Assembly: GCF_046365375.1 (NCBI RefSeq)
Contig: NZ_JBKEIT010000001.1
Location: forward strand, 666,228 to 730,227
Direction: 5' to 3'
DNA length: 64,000 nt
Source: Butyricimonas muris
Lineage (GTDB): Bacteria; Bacteroidota; Bacteroidia; Bacteroidales; Marinifilaceae
The translations under genes and the position numbers were made by a program. The number at the start of each line of letters is the position of its first letter. Position 1 is the stretch's first letter. Positions 33,385 through 42,483 of the stretch are shown in pieces. The notes beneath the pieces are model-generated. The model searched no databases and was not told the origin of the DNA. It was given only the letters and a program-made list of their open reading frames with translations.

Positions 33385-36300
33385 TTATTTTGTGTATTGT
33401 TCAATTTCAGATTCCAGTTCGGAGTTATCCGTGTCATGCCATTCGATCGGTTTGATCTTTTCCTGCAAGTATTGGAATGCCACGAATAATGCCGGTACTA
33501 TGAATATCTGACAAATCATACCGATAAACATACCACCGATGGCTCCCGTACCCAAGGTACTGTTACCGTTGGCTCCCACGCCACTGGCAAACATCAACGG
33601 CAACAATCCGATAACCAAAGCCAATGAGGTCATCAAAATCGGTCGAAGACGGGCAGAAGCACCCAACACGGCAGCGGAGACGATACTCATGCCGGATAGA
33701 CGACGTTCCAGTGCAAATTCGGTAATCAAAATGGCGTTCTTTGCCAGCAACCCGATCAACATGATCAATGATATCTGCATGTAGATGTTGTTTTCGACTC
33801 CCATGATTTTGGCGAATATAAAACTCCCCATCAACCCGAATGGTACGGACAAGATAACACCCCAAGGTAATATGTAACTCTCGTACTGGGCACTTAATAA
33901 CAGGTAAACGAATACCAGACAGAGCAGGAAGATCATGGCTGTCGTACCTTCACTGGAACTTTGTTCTTCACGTGTCATGCCGGAATACTCGAAACCGTAT
34001 CCCGTGGGCAAGGTTTCCGCGGCTACTTCCTGAATAGCTTGAATGGCTTGTCCTGAGCTATACCCGTCGGCAGGGGAACCGTTGACACTCATGGCGGTAA
34101 ACATGTTGAAACGCTTGATGTTGTCCGGTCCGTATATTTTCCGTAAGGTAATAAACTGTGTGATCGGTGCCATCTCGTTTCCGTTTCTGACCATCACTTG
34201 GTTAAGGGTTTCCGGGTTTGCCCTGAAATTGGCATCAGCTTGTATCATTACCCGGTATAGTTTACCGAAACGATTGAAGTTGGAGGCGTATATACCACCG
34301 TAGTATCCTTGTAACGTGGTTAGTAACATATTCGGGGTTAGTCCCGCTTCTTTACATTTTGCCACATCGATGTCTACCATGTACTGGGGGTAGTTCGGGT
34401 TGAACGAGGTACGTGCGGTGGCAATTTCCGGGCGTTGGTTCAACTTTTCGAGGAAGTTTTGTGCCACGCTGTAAAAGTCTTCCAGACTGCCTCCGGTCTT
34501 GTCCTGCAAGTTAAATTCGAAACCGTTCGTGATACTGTACCCCGGAATCATGGGAGGGGCGAACAGAAGTACCCGCGCATCCTTTATCAATCCTTGCGTT
34601 TGCATGTATAGTTGTCCGATAACACTGTTGATATCTTGCCCTTTACCGCGCTCGTCCCAAGGTTTCAACCGACATATAAATGTTCCATAAGAGCTACCTT
34701 GCCCGGCGATAAAGCTATATCCGGCAACCTCCGTGCGTCCGTCTACGGCCGGATTGCTCGCTATTAAACTGTCGACTTGTGCCAGTGCCGCCCGTGTCCT
34801 TTCCAGTGAAGTGGCGGGAGGGAGGTCCACGATAGCGAAGAAGGTTCCGGTATCTTCGTTAGGAACCAATCCTGTTGGGGTTGATCTCATCAAAAGAACC
34901 AAAATAACGATACTTGCTACAACGGTAGTAAAACTGATCACCTTGTGATTGATGAAAAAGTTCACACCTTTCTTGTATTTTTGCAGGGTTACGTCGTAGG
35001 CGGCATTGAAGGCCGCGTGGAAACGATTGATCAATCCTTTTTTGTGCGCTTGTTTATCTTTATCATGCGGTTTCAAGAACACCGCGCATAGGGCGGGACT
35101 TAAAGTCAACGCGTTAATTGCCGATAGTCCGATAGCAACAGCCATGGTCAGACCGAACTGGCGATAGAAAGTTCCGGATGTACCCGACATGAAACTCACG
35201 GGGATAAACACTGCCATCATCACGAGTGTAATGGATACGATAGCACCCGAGATCTCGTTCATGGCGTCGACGGAAGCTTTTATAGGCGATTTGTAGCCTT
35301 GGTCAAGTTTGGCGTGTACCGCCTCGACGACAATGATCGCGTCGTCGACCACGATAGCGATGGCAAGTACAAGGGCGCATAAAGTCAACAGGTTCATGCT
35401 GAACCCTATCAATTGCAGCACGAAGAAAGTACCAATTAATGCCACGGGTATCGCGATGGCGGGAATCAAGGTGGAACGGAAGTCCTGCAAGAAAATGAAC
35501 ACGACGAGGAAGACCAGAATGAATGCTTCGATTAAGGTTTTCAATACCTCGTGGATGGACGCGAACAAGAAATCATTCGCGTTCAATAGGATACTGTATT
35601 CCACTCCCGGGGGAAAGTCCTTGGAAGATTCTTTCAACAGAGCTTCGATGTTTTGGATAATTTCCGTTGCGTTTGAACCTGCCGTTTGAAAGATCATTCC
35701 CGTTACTCCCGGATGTCCGTTTGAACGCGTGGCATAACCGTAGCTCAAGCCGCCCAGTTCGATTCGGGCAACATCTTTTAGCCGTAGAATTTCCCCGTCC
35801 GATGTAGCGCGAATCACGATGTCTTCAAATTCCTCCGGTGTCTGTAAACGACCTTTATATTTCATGATATACTGGAAGGATTGGTCGCCGCTTTCGCCAA
35901 ACTGCCCCGGGGCTGCCTCGATATTTTGCTCTGCCAGAACGCTCGTCACGTCCGAGGGCATGAGTTTATATTGAGCCATCACATCCGGTTTCAGCCAGAT
36001 ACGCATGGAGTAATCGGCGCCTAGTACCATGGCGTCACCCACGCCGGGAACACGCTGAATCTGGGGAATGAGATTAATCTTCACGTAGTTTTGTATGAAA
36101 GTTTCGTCGAATTTATCGTCCGAACTAAAGACAGTAAATCCCAGTAGCATACTTGTTTGCCGCTTACTGGTAATTACCCCTACTTGTGTAACCTCGGCAG
36201 GCAGGAATCCTTGGGCTTTTGCGACACGATTCTGCACGTTCACGGCTGCCATATCGGGATCGGTACCTTGTTTAAAATATACTTCTATCGTGGCTTCTCC

Positions 36301-36558
36301 CGTGTTGGTCGCGGTAGATGTCATGTACATCATGTTTTCCACTCCGTTGATTTGTTCTTCCAGCGGGGCAATCACGCTGTTCAGCACGGTTTGTGCATTT
36401 GCCCCGGTGTATGACGTGCTTACGCGTACGGTGGGAGGGGCGATATCCGGGTACTGGGTTACGGGGATCGCGATCAACCCCAGTATACCCAAGATGACGA
36501 TGATAATGGATATAACCGTGGAGAGTACGGGGCGTTTTATAAATCTATCTAATTTCAT
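33385..36558 (-). CDS. RND multidrug efflux transporter, AcrB/MexB (HAE1) type
   Basis: Inner-membrane proton-driven pump of 1057 aa, full length. It begins with the standard FIKRPVLSTVISIIIVILGILG first helix and the IPVTQYPDIAPPTV loop. The helix-4 DD pair (AIVVDDAIIVVEAV) for proton relay, the GSNATEIIQNIEALL porter region and the late TSLALVIGLLPLMFASGVGANGNSTLG segment are intact. Twelve membrane helices and two large periplasmic loops are expected. Substrates cannot be told from sequence. Middle gene of adaptor-pump-channel, 28 bp after the adaptor. Confidence 0.95.
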   Translation of the reverse strand: MKLDRFIKRPVLSTVISIIIVILGILGLIAIPVTQYPDIAPPTVRVSTSYTGANAQTVLNSVIAPLEEQINGVENMMYMTSTATNTGEATIEVYFKQGTDPDMAAVNVQNRVAKAQGFLPAEVTQVGVITSKRQTSMLLGFTVFSSDDKFDETFIQNYVKINLIPQIQRVPGVGDAMVLGADYSMRIWLKPDVMAQYKLMPSDVTSVLAEQNIEAAPGQFGESGDQSFQYIMKYKGRLQTPEEFEDIVIRATSDGEILRLKDVARIELGGLSYGYATRSNGHPGVTGMIFQTAGSNATEIIQNIEALLKESSKDFPPGVEYSILLNANDFLFASIHEVLKTLIEAFILVFLVVFIFLQDFRSTLIPAIAIPVALIGTFFVLQLIGFSMNLLTLCALVLAIAIVVDDAIIVVEAVHAKLDQGYKSPIKASVDAMNEISGAIVSITLVMMAVFIPVSFMSGTSGTFYRQFGLTMAVAIGLSAINALTLSPALCAVFLKPHDKDKQAHKKGLINRFHAAFNAAYDVTLQKYKKGVNFFINHKVISFTTVVASIVILVLLMRSTPTGLVPNEDTGTFFAIVDLPPATSLERTRAALAQVDSLIASNPAVDGRTEVAGYSFIAGQGSSYGTFICRLKPWDERGKGQDINSVIGQLYMQTQGLIKDARVLLFAPPMIPGYSITNGFEFNLQDKTGGSLEDFYSVAQNFLEKLNQRPEIATARTSFNPNYPQYMVDIDVAKCKEAGLTPNMLLTTLQGYYGGIYASNFNRFGKLYRVMIQADANFRANPETLNQVMVRNGNEMAPITQFITLRKIYGPDNIKRFNMFTAMSVNGSPADGYSSGQAIQAIQEVAAETLPTGYGFEYSGMTREEQSSSEGTTAMIFLLCLVFVYLLLSAQYESYILPWGVILSVPFGLMGSFIFAKIMGVENNIYMQISLIMLIGLLAKNAILITEFALERRLSGMSIVSAAVLGASARLRPILMTSLALVIGLLPLMFASGVGANGNSTLGTGAIGGMFIGMICQIFIVPALFVAFQYLQEKIKPIEWHDTDNSELESEIEQYTK

Positions 36559-36586
36559 AATTTCTGATTCATTTTAATACGTGGAT

Positions 36587-37777
36587 CTAGTGTTTGGCAC
36601 TTTGTTGTGTGATAACTTGTTGACGCTTTGCCGTTGCCTCTGCCGGGGAAACAGGCTTTATGGTCATCCCGTTTCTCACGGAAGTACCCACGCCCTCGAT
36701 CACGATACGGTCACCCGGTTTCAGTCCGGAAGTTACCACGTAATTTTTCCCGTCATTCACGGGGAGAATTTTTATCTCGGTAGTATTTACAATAGAACTG
36801 TCATTCACCACGAGCACAAATTTTTTATCTTGCATTTCCATGGTCGCTTTCTGGGGAATAACAATAGCATGATTATTTTCTTCGGGTAATAAAATGACAC
36901 CCGAGCCCCCGCTTCGTAATATGCCGTTCGGGTTCGGGAAAGTAGCTCGCACGCTGGCAGCTCCGGTTGTCTGGTCGATAACTCCGCTTAAAGTTTCGAT
37001 TTTACCCTTTTCATTGTAAATAGAACCGTCGACCAATTGAAGTTCCACTGCCGGCATTTGATTCAAGACGCCTTGGGTTGCCCCGTTGCTTTCACGCGTC
37101 AATTTGAGAATATCTTTTTCATTCATGGAGAAGTAGACGTACATTTCCGAGTTGTCGGAAACGGTGGTCAGGGCTGTAGCAGAACTCGGGCTTACAAGAC
37201 TTCCCACGCGGAAAGGTATTTTCCCGACAACCCCGTTAGAAGGACTCGTCACGTTCGTGTAAGAGAGGTTTTTCTCCGCGTTGATTAATTGAGCCTCCGT
37301 TTGGGCTAGGGCAGCTTTTTGTGAGGCGAGCGTGTTGTTCGCCATTTGCAGTTCGTACAAGCTGATAATATTTTTCTCTGCCAGTTTCTCTTTGTTTTTC
37401 GCTGTTAATTCTGCGGTTGCCACGTTTGCCTTGGCTACGTTTACTGCCGCACGAGCTACATTGACAGCTTCTTCGTATTGAACGGGGTCAATGACAAACA
37501 GGGTTTGCCCTTTTTTCACTACCGCTCCTTCATCCACGCATAATTTCGTGATGAATCCACTCACGTTCGGACGAATTTCCACGTCTTGCCGCCCTTTGAT
37601 TGTTGCCGGGTAAGCGTTGTTTAACTTGGATACGCTTGTTTCAATGGTCATTACGGCGTATTCCGGTGCTCCGGCTTGTTGACCTTGCTGTTGACCTCCA
37701 CAAGCAAAAAGGGTTATCCCCAACGCGATTCCAAAGAATCGTTGAGATAAAGTAATCATTGACTTTTGCATTTTCAT
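36587..37777 (-). CDS. RND efflux periplasmic adaptor, AcrA/MexA type
   Basis: 396 aa lipoprotein (Cys near residue 26, ITLFACGGQQQG). Membrane-fusion protein linking the pump to the outer-membrane channel. Domains in order: beta-barrel/lipoyl start (DVEIRPNVSGFITKLCVDEGAVVKKGQTLFVIDP), a helical hairpin (about 95-150, VARAAVNVAKANVATAEL... LASQKAALAQTEAQL), second lipoyl half (TSPSNGVVGKIPFRVGSLVSP) and the membrane-proximal domain (GLKPGDRIVIEGVGTSVRNG). First gene of the operon. No TetR-type repressor gene lies next to it; the upstream neighbour is a divergent acetyltransferase. Confidence 0.94.
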   Translation of the reverse strand: MKMQKSMITLSQRFFGIALGITLFACGGQQQGQQAGAPEYAVMTIETSVSKLNNAYPATIKGRQDVEIRPNVSGFITKLCVDEGAVVKKGQTLFVIDPVQYEEAVNVARAAVNVAKANVATAELTAKNKEKLAEKNIISLYELQMANNTLASQKAALAQTEAQLINAEKNLSYTNVTSPSNGVVGKIPFRVGSLVSPSSATALTTVSDNSEMYVYFSMNEKDILKLTRESNGATQGVLNQMPAVELQLVDGSIYNEKGKIETLSGVIDQTTGAASVRATFPNPNGILRSGGSGVILLPEENNHAIVIPQKATMEMQDKKFVLVVNDSSIVNTTEIKILPVNDGKNYVVTSGLKPGDRIVIEGVGTSVRNGMTIKPVSPAEATAKRQQVITQQSAKH

Positions 37778-37985
37778 ATACTGTCTTTATTTAATTGTGT
37801 TCAATCTTATATATATTTGGGGCTAAATAGGCAAACCCCGTACCAAATTGATGTGATATAAAATTATTTTTTGCTCTTTTTGCGAAAAAGGCCTGCAGAA
37901 GAGGGCAGTTAAATATTTTTACACATTGATGATACGTGATAACATAAAATCGGGTTCGGGAAATTTAAACTTGATAGAGAATTAT

Positions 37986-37993
37986 TATATTTG
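37986..37993 (+). promoter_or_regulatory. Candidate -7 box (TATATTTG) for the acetyltransferase gene
   Basis: Matches TAnnTTTG, 23 bp before ATG 38017. The -33 element is weak. Confidence 0.35.
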
Positions 37994-38016
37994 TAAATAT
38001 TTTATATGGAAACGTG

Positions 38017-38547
38017 ATGATGAACTTGATAAGAATAACAGAACCCGGGGATATCCGGTTACAAAAATTGATACCGCTTTACGAGGAGGCTTTCCCGGAA
38101 AACGAGAGAAGGGATATCAAGCAATTGAAACGCTTGATTCTTGAAAAACCGGAGATGCATTTCAACGCGATAGAGTGTGACGATACGCTGGCAGGATTGT
38201 TTATTTATTGGGATTTGCATGATTTTTATTACATGGAGCATCTTGCCGTGTTTAGCCAAATGCGTAACCTGAAAGTCGGACAGCAGGTGCTGGATTATAT
38301 CGCGGAGCATTTGAGCGGTTTACGTTTGCTTGAAGTGGAACCCACCACGGATGAAATGACCACCCGTCGAGTGAAGTATTACGAGCGAAATGGTTACGAG
38401 ATACTGGATAAATCTTTTATCCAGCCTTCATACCGGGATGAGCGTGATGCCGGTAATTTATGGATCATGGGGAATCACCGGACAGATCGTTTGCAGGAAT
38501 TTGTCGAACGGATAAAACAGGTGATTTATAGGGACAATTATAGATGA
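38017..38547 (+). CDS. GNAT family N-acetyltransferase
   Basis: About 176 aa. Start may be GTG 38014, ATG 38017 or ATG 38020. The GNAT core is visible: EEAFPENERRDIKQLKRLI near the N-terminus, the strand YYMEHLAVFSQMRNLKVGQQVLDYI with the acetyl-CoA loop (about 88-105, R-N-L-K-V-G-Q), and the late KYYERNGYEILDKSF motif. Proteins of this kind are common in Bacteroidales with unknown substrates. Divergent from the efflux operon. Confidence 0.8.
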   Translation: MMNLIRITEPGDIRLQKLIPLYEEAFPENERRDIKQLKRLILEKPEMHFNAIECDDTLAGLFIYWDLHDFYYMEHLAVFSQMRNLKVGQQVLDYIAEHLSGLRLLEVEPTTDEMTTRRVKYYERNGYEILDKSFIQPSYRDERDAGNLWIMGNHRTDRLQEFVERIKQVIYRDNYR

Positions 38548-39056
38548 TATGATTGTTTACTCGTCTTTTATTTTCCAATTAAAGACATTTTATTTTCGCT
38601 CGTGAACGTCTTTGAAACGTCTTTGATTCGAAAGTGAAACGTGTTTGTTCCCTTATTACATCGAATCTTCAACGGAAATTCTCCGGGTTCTCCTTGTATC
38701 TTTCAATAAAAAAACGAGTAAAAGTGTCGCTTAATTATTTGATAATTAGGCACTATTGGAAATATTCAAAAAAAATAAGGTTAGTCGTTCCCCATGGAAA
38801 CGACTTTTCGTGTTATATATATGAGTCGGCTCAAATAAAATTATTAATAAACGATCGTTTCTTTAGCCTTTAAAATCAATTTTTCAAGCAAAAATCATTT
38901 TTTCGACAGATCCTTATTATCAGATAATTATATGGTATGTCTTTTCATCACAATCTTGTTTTTTATGAGTTTTTGTTTTTTTATTAAACGATCCTTTTTT
39001 GATATAAAAAGACATGAAAAATAACGAATGGATTGTATAACTAAAAGAACAAATTT
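38548..39056. other. Upstream region of SusC locus 1
   Basis: No gene seen; the frame at 38634-38873 is AT-rich and unlikely. It holds a terminator-like hairpin AGTCGTT-N9-AACGACT followed by TTTTCG (38783-38808), a repeated AACGTCTTTGA (near 38608-38631), and two similar AAACGATC-containing T-rich blocks (near 38850 and 38985). No housekeeping promoter motif is seen before ATG 39057, consistent with control by an alternative sigma factor, but that is inference. Confidence 0.4.
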
Positions 39057-42000
39057 ATGAAAGAAAACTTGAAGTCATTCCCGGGAAATTCCGGGGGATC
39101 AAGAAAGGCGGGTTACATTTTTAGATGTACCTTGTTGTTTGTTCTGTTGGGTGTATTGAATGTGCGGGGAAACATTCATACTCAATCAGACCAACAGATA
39201 AAACTGACCATGAAAAATGTTTATCTTAAAGATGTGTTGTGGGCAATAGAGCGGCAGACGATGTTTATTTTCATGTACAGCGAGGAAGATGTGGATAAAA
39301 TTGGAAAGATTGATGTTAATATCCAAGCATCGGATATTGACAGAGTTCTGGCAACATGTCTGAAGGGAACAGGGTTGACCTACGTGATTCAGGATGCCGT
39401 GATCGTGTTGAAACCTATTCCGGACGAGGAAAAGAAAATAAAGGAGGTTAGGATCACGGGAAAGGTAACGGATGAAAAGAATGAACCGTTACCGGGAGTT
39501 ACGGTGGTTATCAAAGGAACGAATCATGGTACGGCTACCGACGTGAAAGGAAAGTACCAGATGGTTTTGCCGGAGATGAAAAATATCACGCTGGTTTTTT
39601 CTTTCATGGGAATGAAGACACAGGAAATAAAATACGGGGGGAAAGATACCATTAACGTGGTGTTGAAAGAGGATGCCAAGAAACTGGATGATGTAGTGGT
39701 TACCGGGTACATGAAGGTAAGGAAGGAGAGTTTTACGGGAAACGCGACCACGGTGAACCGGGATCAGTTGTTGAAAACAAATAATAAAAACGTGATAGCT
39801 GCACTTCAGGTATTCGATCCCTCTTTCCGGATTAAAGAGAATAAGCTCTTCGGATCGGATCCGAACTCTTTACCGGAATTTACGATTCGCGGAGAAGGAA
39901 GTATCGGTATGAACCGGGGATTGGAAACGGAAAAAGCACGTCGGTCACAAAGAACCAGTTTAAAGGATAATCCGAATCTTCCGATTTTTATTCTGGATGG
40001 TTTCGAGGTTTCCGTGCAAAAGATTTACGATATGGACATTAATCGCATCGAGAGCATGACCATATTGAAAGACGCGGCAGCCACCGCCATGTACGGTTCC
40101 CGTGCGGCAAACGGTGTGGTTGTGGTAACGACGGTAGCCCCTAAACCCGGGGAATTACGGGTAATGTATAATTTCAATGCCGGGGCGGAATTTCCCGATT
40201 TATCAGATTATAATTTGTGTAACGCGGAGGAAAAGGTGAGGGTTGAAAAGTTGTCCGGTAAATACATTGCTGCCGACGGTGATCCGGGATTACAATTGCT
40301 GAAAGATATCGCGTACAACGATCTGGTGAATGAAGTACGCCGGGGGGTAAAGACCGATTGGTTGGCACAACCCTTGCACAACGTGTTCAATCATTCGCAT
40401 AGTATGAATATTTCTGGTGGGGTGGAGAGTATCCGGTATAGTCTGGATTTGAATTACGGCACGCACAACGGGGCTATGATAGATTCTTACCGGGACAACA
40501 TGGGAGTAGGGTTAAATTTGGATTACCGGAATAAAACATGGTTGCAAGTCATGAACTCCGTTTCTTTTAACGTGACGAACTCGCAGGATTCTCCTTACGG
40601 TTCATTTAATACCTACGCTAAATTACAGCCGTATTGGGCGCCTTATTCTAATGACGGCGAGTTGTTGGAAAAGTTGAAAGACGGAAGCACGAATCCGCTT
40701 TATAAAGCAAAGAAACTGGGTAGTTACACGGGAAAGGGTAAGTTAAATGATTTGACGAATAATTTCAGTATCAATCTTTACTTTTTAGAGGGGTTCTCTT
40801 TTAAGGGACAACTTTCCGTGACAAGAACAGATTCGGAAACCGAGAGTTTCAGTGATCCTAAAGATCCTTCTTACCGTACGATACCCACGAGGGAAAGAGG
40901 AACGTTATCCACCTCTTCCGACAAGAGTTTTACATGGAATATGAATGCCATGCTGTATTATAACAAGTCGGTCGGTAAGCATTTTATCAATGCCACAGCG
41001 GGGGTGAACGTTCAGGAGATGCACAGTAAAACGACCTCGATAAGTTATCGGGGATTCCAGTTGAGCAATTTACATTCTCCTTCATACGCCGCCGAGCAGA
41101 CGAGTAAAGCAAATGTTTCTTCCGATAAAAGCCGTTTGTTCGGTATATTGGGATCGGTCAATTATTCGTACAATAATGTTTATTTATTCGACGGCTCTTT
41201 CCGTTTGGACGGTTCGTCCAAATTTGGGAAAGACAAACGTTTCGCTCCTTTCTGGTCAGTGGGGGCAGGAATTAACGTTCATAATTATAGTTGGTTGAAG
41301 GATCATTGGTTAATTAGTTTGTTGAGAGTGAGAGGAACATACGGGGTTACCGGTAACGTTAATTTCCCGGCTTACGCGGCGATTTCCACGTATCAGACTT
41401 CCGACAACTGGTATTACAACACGCCGTCCAACACGTTGATTGCCTTGGGTAATTCAAGGCTTACATGGGAAAAGACTTACACGATAGATGCGGGTATCAG
41501 TCTGGGGTTCTTCAATGACCGTTACACGGTAGAGGCAAACTATTACCGGAAAGAAACTAAAAATCAGTTGGAACAATTATCTATCCGTACTTCTTCGGGC
41601 TTTCCAAGTTTTTACACGAATGCGGGTTCCATTCTTAACAAAGGATTTGAAATCAAGTTCAATGCCACTGTTGTGCAAAATAAGGATTGGACGGTTGCGG
41701 TGAATGCCACGCTGGCTTCCAATAAAAACGAGATAACCAAGCTCGGGCAAGAGGCTGAAAGATATAACCAGAATATTCAGGATTTTCACAACACGGCAAG
41801 TAAAGAGCTAAATGGAGTGCCTGAAGAAGATAAGGAATTGCTTTATATTCCGCTGACGCAATACTACGTGGGGGCATCAACGACCGCGATTTATGCCGTG
41901 CCGTCTTACGGGATCGATCCTTCTTGCGGAAAGGAATTGTTCAGGAAAAGAAACGGTCAGAGCACTTACGTCTGGGATGCGGCGGATGAGGTTGTAGTGG

Positions 42001-42464
42001 GCGACAAGAGTCCGGACGCACAGGGCTCTTTCGGTATCAATATCGCGTGGAAAGGTTTTTACGTGAATACTACATTCTTGTACCAATGGGGGGCGCAGGA
42101 TTACAACGAAACGATAAAAGATAAAGTTGAAGAAGCGGATATCGACGGCAGTAACGTGGATCGCCGGGTACTGACACAACGCTGGATAAAACCGGGTGAT
42201 ATAGCTCCTTTCTTTGATTTGAAAAATAATCAAAAGACGCAACCGACTTCTCGTTTCGTGCAGGATAACAACTATTTATCATTCAGTGGTATCTCTTGCG
42301 GGTATGATTTTAACCAAGAATTGATCCGTAAATTCCGTCTGACCTCTTTGGGGTTGCGGTTTAACATGAACGATGTTGCCCGTTGGGCTTCTATCAAGCA
42401 GGAACGGGGAACGAGTTATCCTTATGCCAAGAATTACAGTTTCACGTTGACTCTCGGGTTCTAA
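39057..42464 (+). CDS. SusC/RagA family TonB-dependent transporter with STN domain (locus 1)
   Basis: 1135-aa outer-membrane transporter that moves a ligand delivered by its SusD partner, using TonB energy. Order of parts: signal peptide (hydrophobic about 21-38), STN signalling domain (about 47-120, IKLTMKNVYLKDVLWAIERQ... GTGLTYVIQDAVIVL), carboxypeptidase-like domain (131-205, ITGKVTDEKNEPLPGVTV), TonB-box-like DDVVVTGYM (211-219), plug (about 225-355, LKDAAATAMYGSRAANGVVVV) and a 22-strand barrel ending SFTLTLGF. The STN domain normally contacts a FecR anti-sigma factor, but none is encoded in this locus. Operon with susD (19 bp), DUF4843 and PKD-like genes. Confidence 0.95.
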   Translation: MKENLKSFPGNSGGSRKAGYIFRCTLLFVLLGVLNVRGNIHTQSDQQIKLTMKNVYLKDVLWAIERQTMFIFMYSEEDVDKIGKIDVNIQASDIDRVLATCLKGTGLTYVIQDAVIVLKPIPDEEKKIKEVRITGKVTDEKNEPLPGVTVVIKGTNHGTATDVKGKYQMVLPEMKNITLVFSFMGMKTQEIKYGGKDTINVVLKEDAKKLDDVVVTGYMKVRKESFTGNATTVNRDQLLKTNNKNVIAALQVFDPSFRIKENKLFGSDPNSLPEFTIRGEGSIGMNRGLETEKARRSQRTSLKDNPNLPIFILDGFEVSVQKIYDMDINRIESMTILKDAAATAMYGSRAANGVVVVTTVAPKPGELRVMYNFNAGAEFPDLSDYNLCNAEEKVRVEKLSGKYIAADGDPGLQLLKDIAYNDLVNEVRRGVKTDWLAQPLHNVFNHSHSMNISGGVESIRYSLDLNYGTHNGAMIDSYRDNMGVGLNLDYRNKTWLQVMNSVSFNVTNSQDSPYGSFNTYAKLQPYWAPYSNDGELLEKLKDGSTNPLYKAKKLGSYTGKGKLNDLTNNFSINLYFLEGFSFKGQLSVTRTDSETESFSDPKDPSYRTIPTRERGTLSTSSDKSFTWNMNAMLYYNKSVGKHFINATAGVNVQEMHSKTTSISYRGFQLSNLHSPSYAAEQTSKANVSSDKSRLFGILGSVNYSYNNVYLFDGSFRLDGSSKFGKDKRFAPFWSVGAGINVHNYSWLKDHWLISLLRVRGTYGVTGNVNFPAYAAISTYQTSDNWYYNTPSNTLIALGNSRLTWEKTYTIDAGISLGFFNDRYTVEANYYRKETKNQLEQLSIRTSSGFPSFYTNAGSILNKGFEIKFNATVVQNKDWTVAVNATLASNKNEITKLGQEAERYNQNIQDFHNTASKELNGVPEEDKELLYIPLTQYYVGASTTAIYAVPSYGIDPSCGKELFRKRNGQSTYVWDAADEVVVGDKSPDAQGSFGINIAWKGFYVNTTFLYQWGAQDYNETIKDKVEEADIDGSNVDRRVLTQRWIKPGDIAPFFDLKNNQKTQPTSRFVQDNNYLSFSGISCGYDFNQELIRKFRLTSLGLRFNMNDVARWASIKQERGTSYPYAKNYSFTLTLGF

Positions 42465-42483
42465 ACTTTTAAATGTTTCGGAT

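Noticed and set aside
38634..38873. 79-aa frame upstream of SusC locus 1.
   Set aside because: It contains the terminator-like hairpin at 38783-38808 and low-complexity Lys/Ile/Leu sequence; not protein-like.
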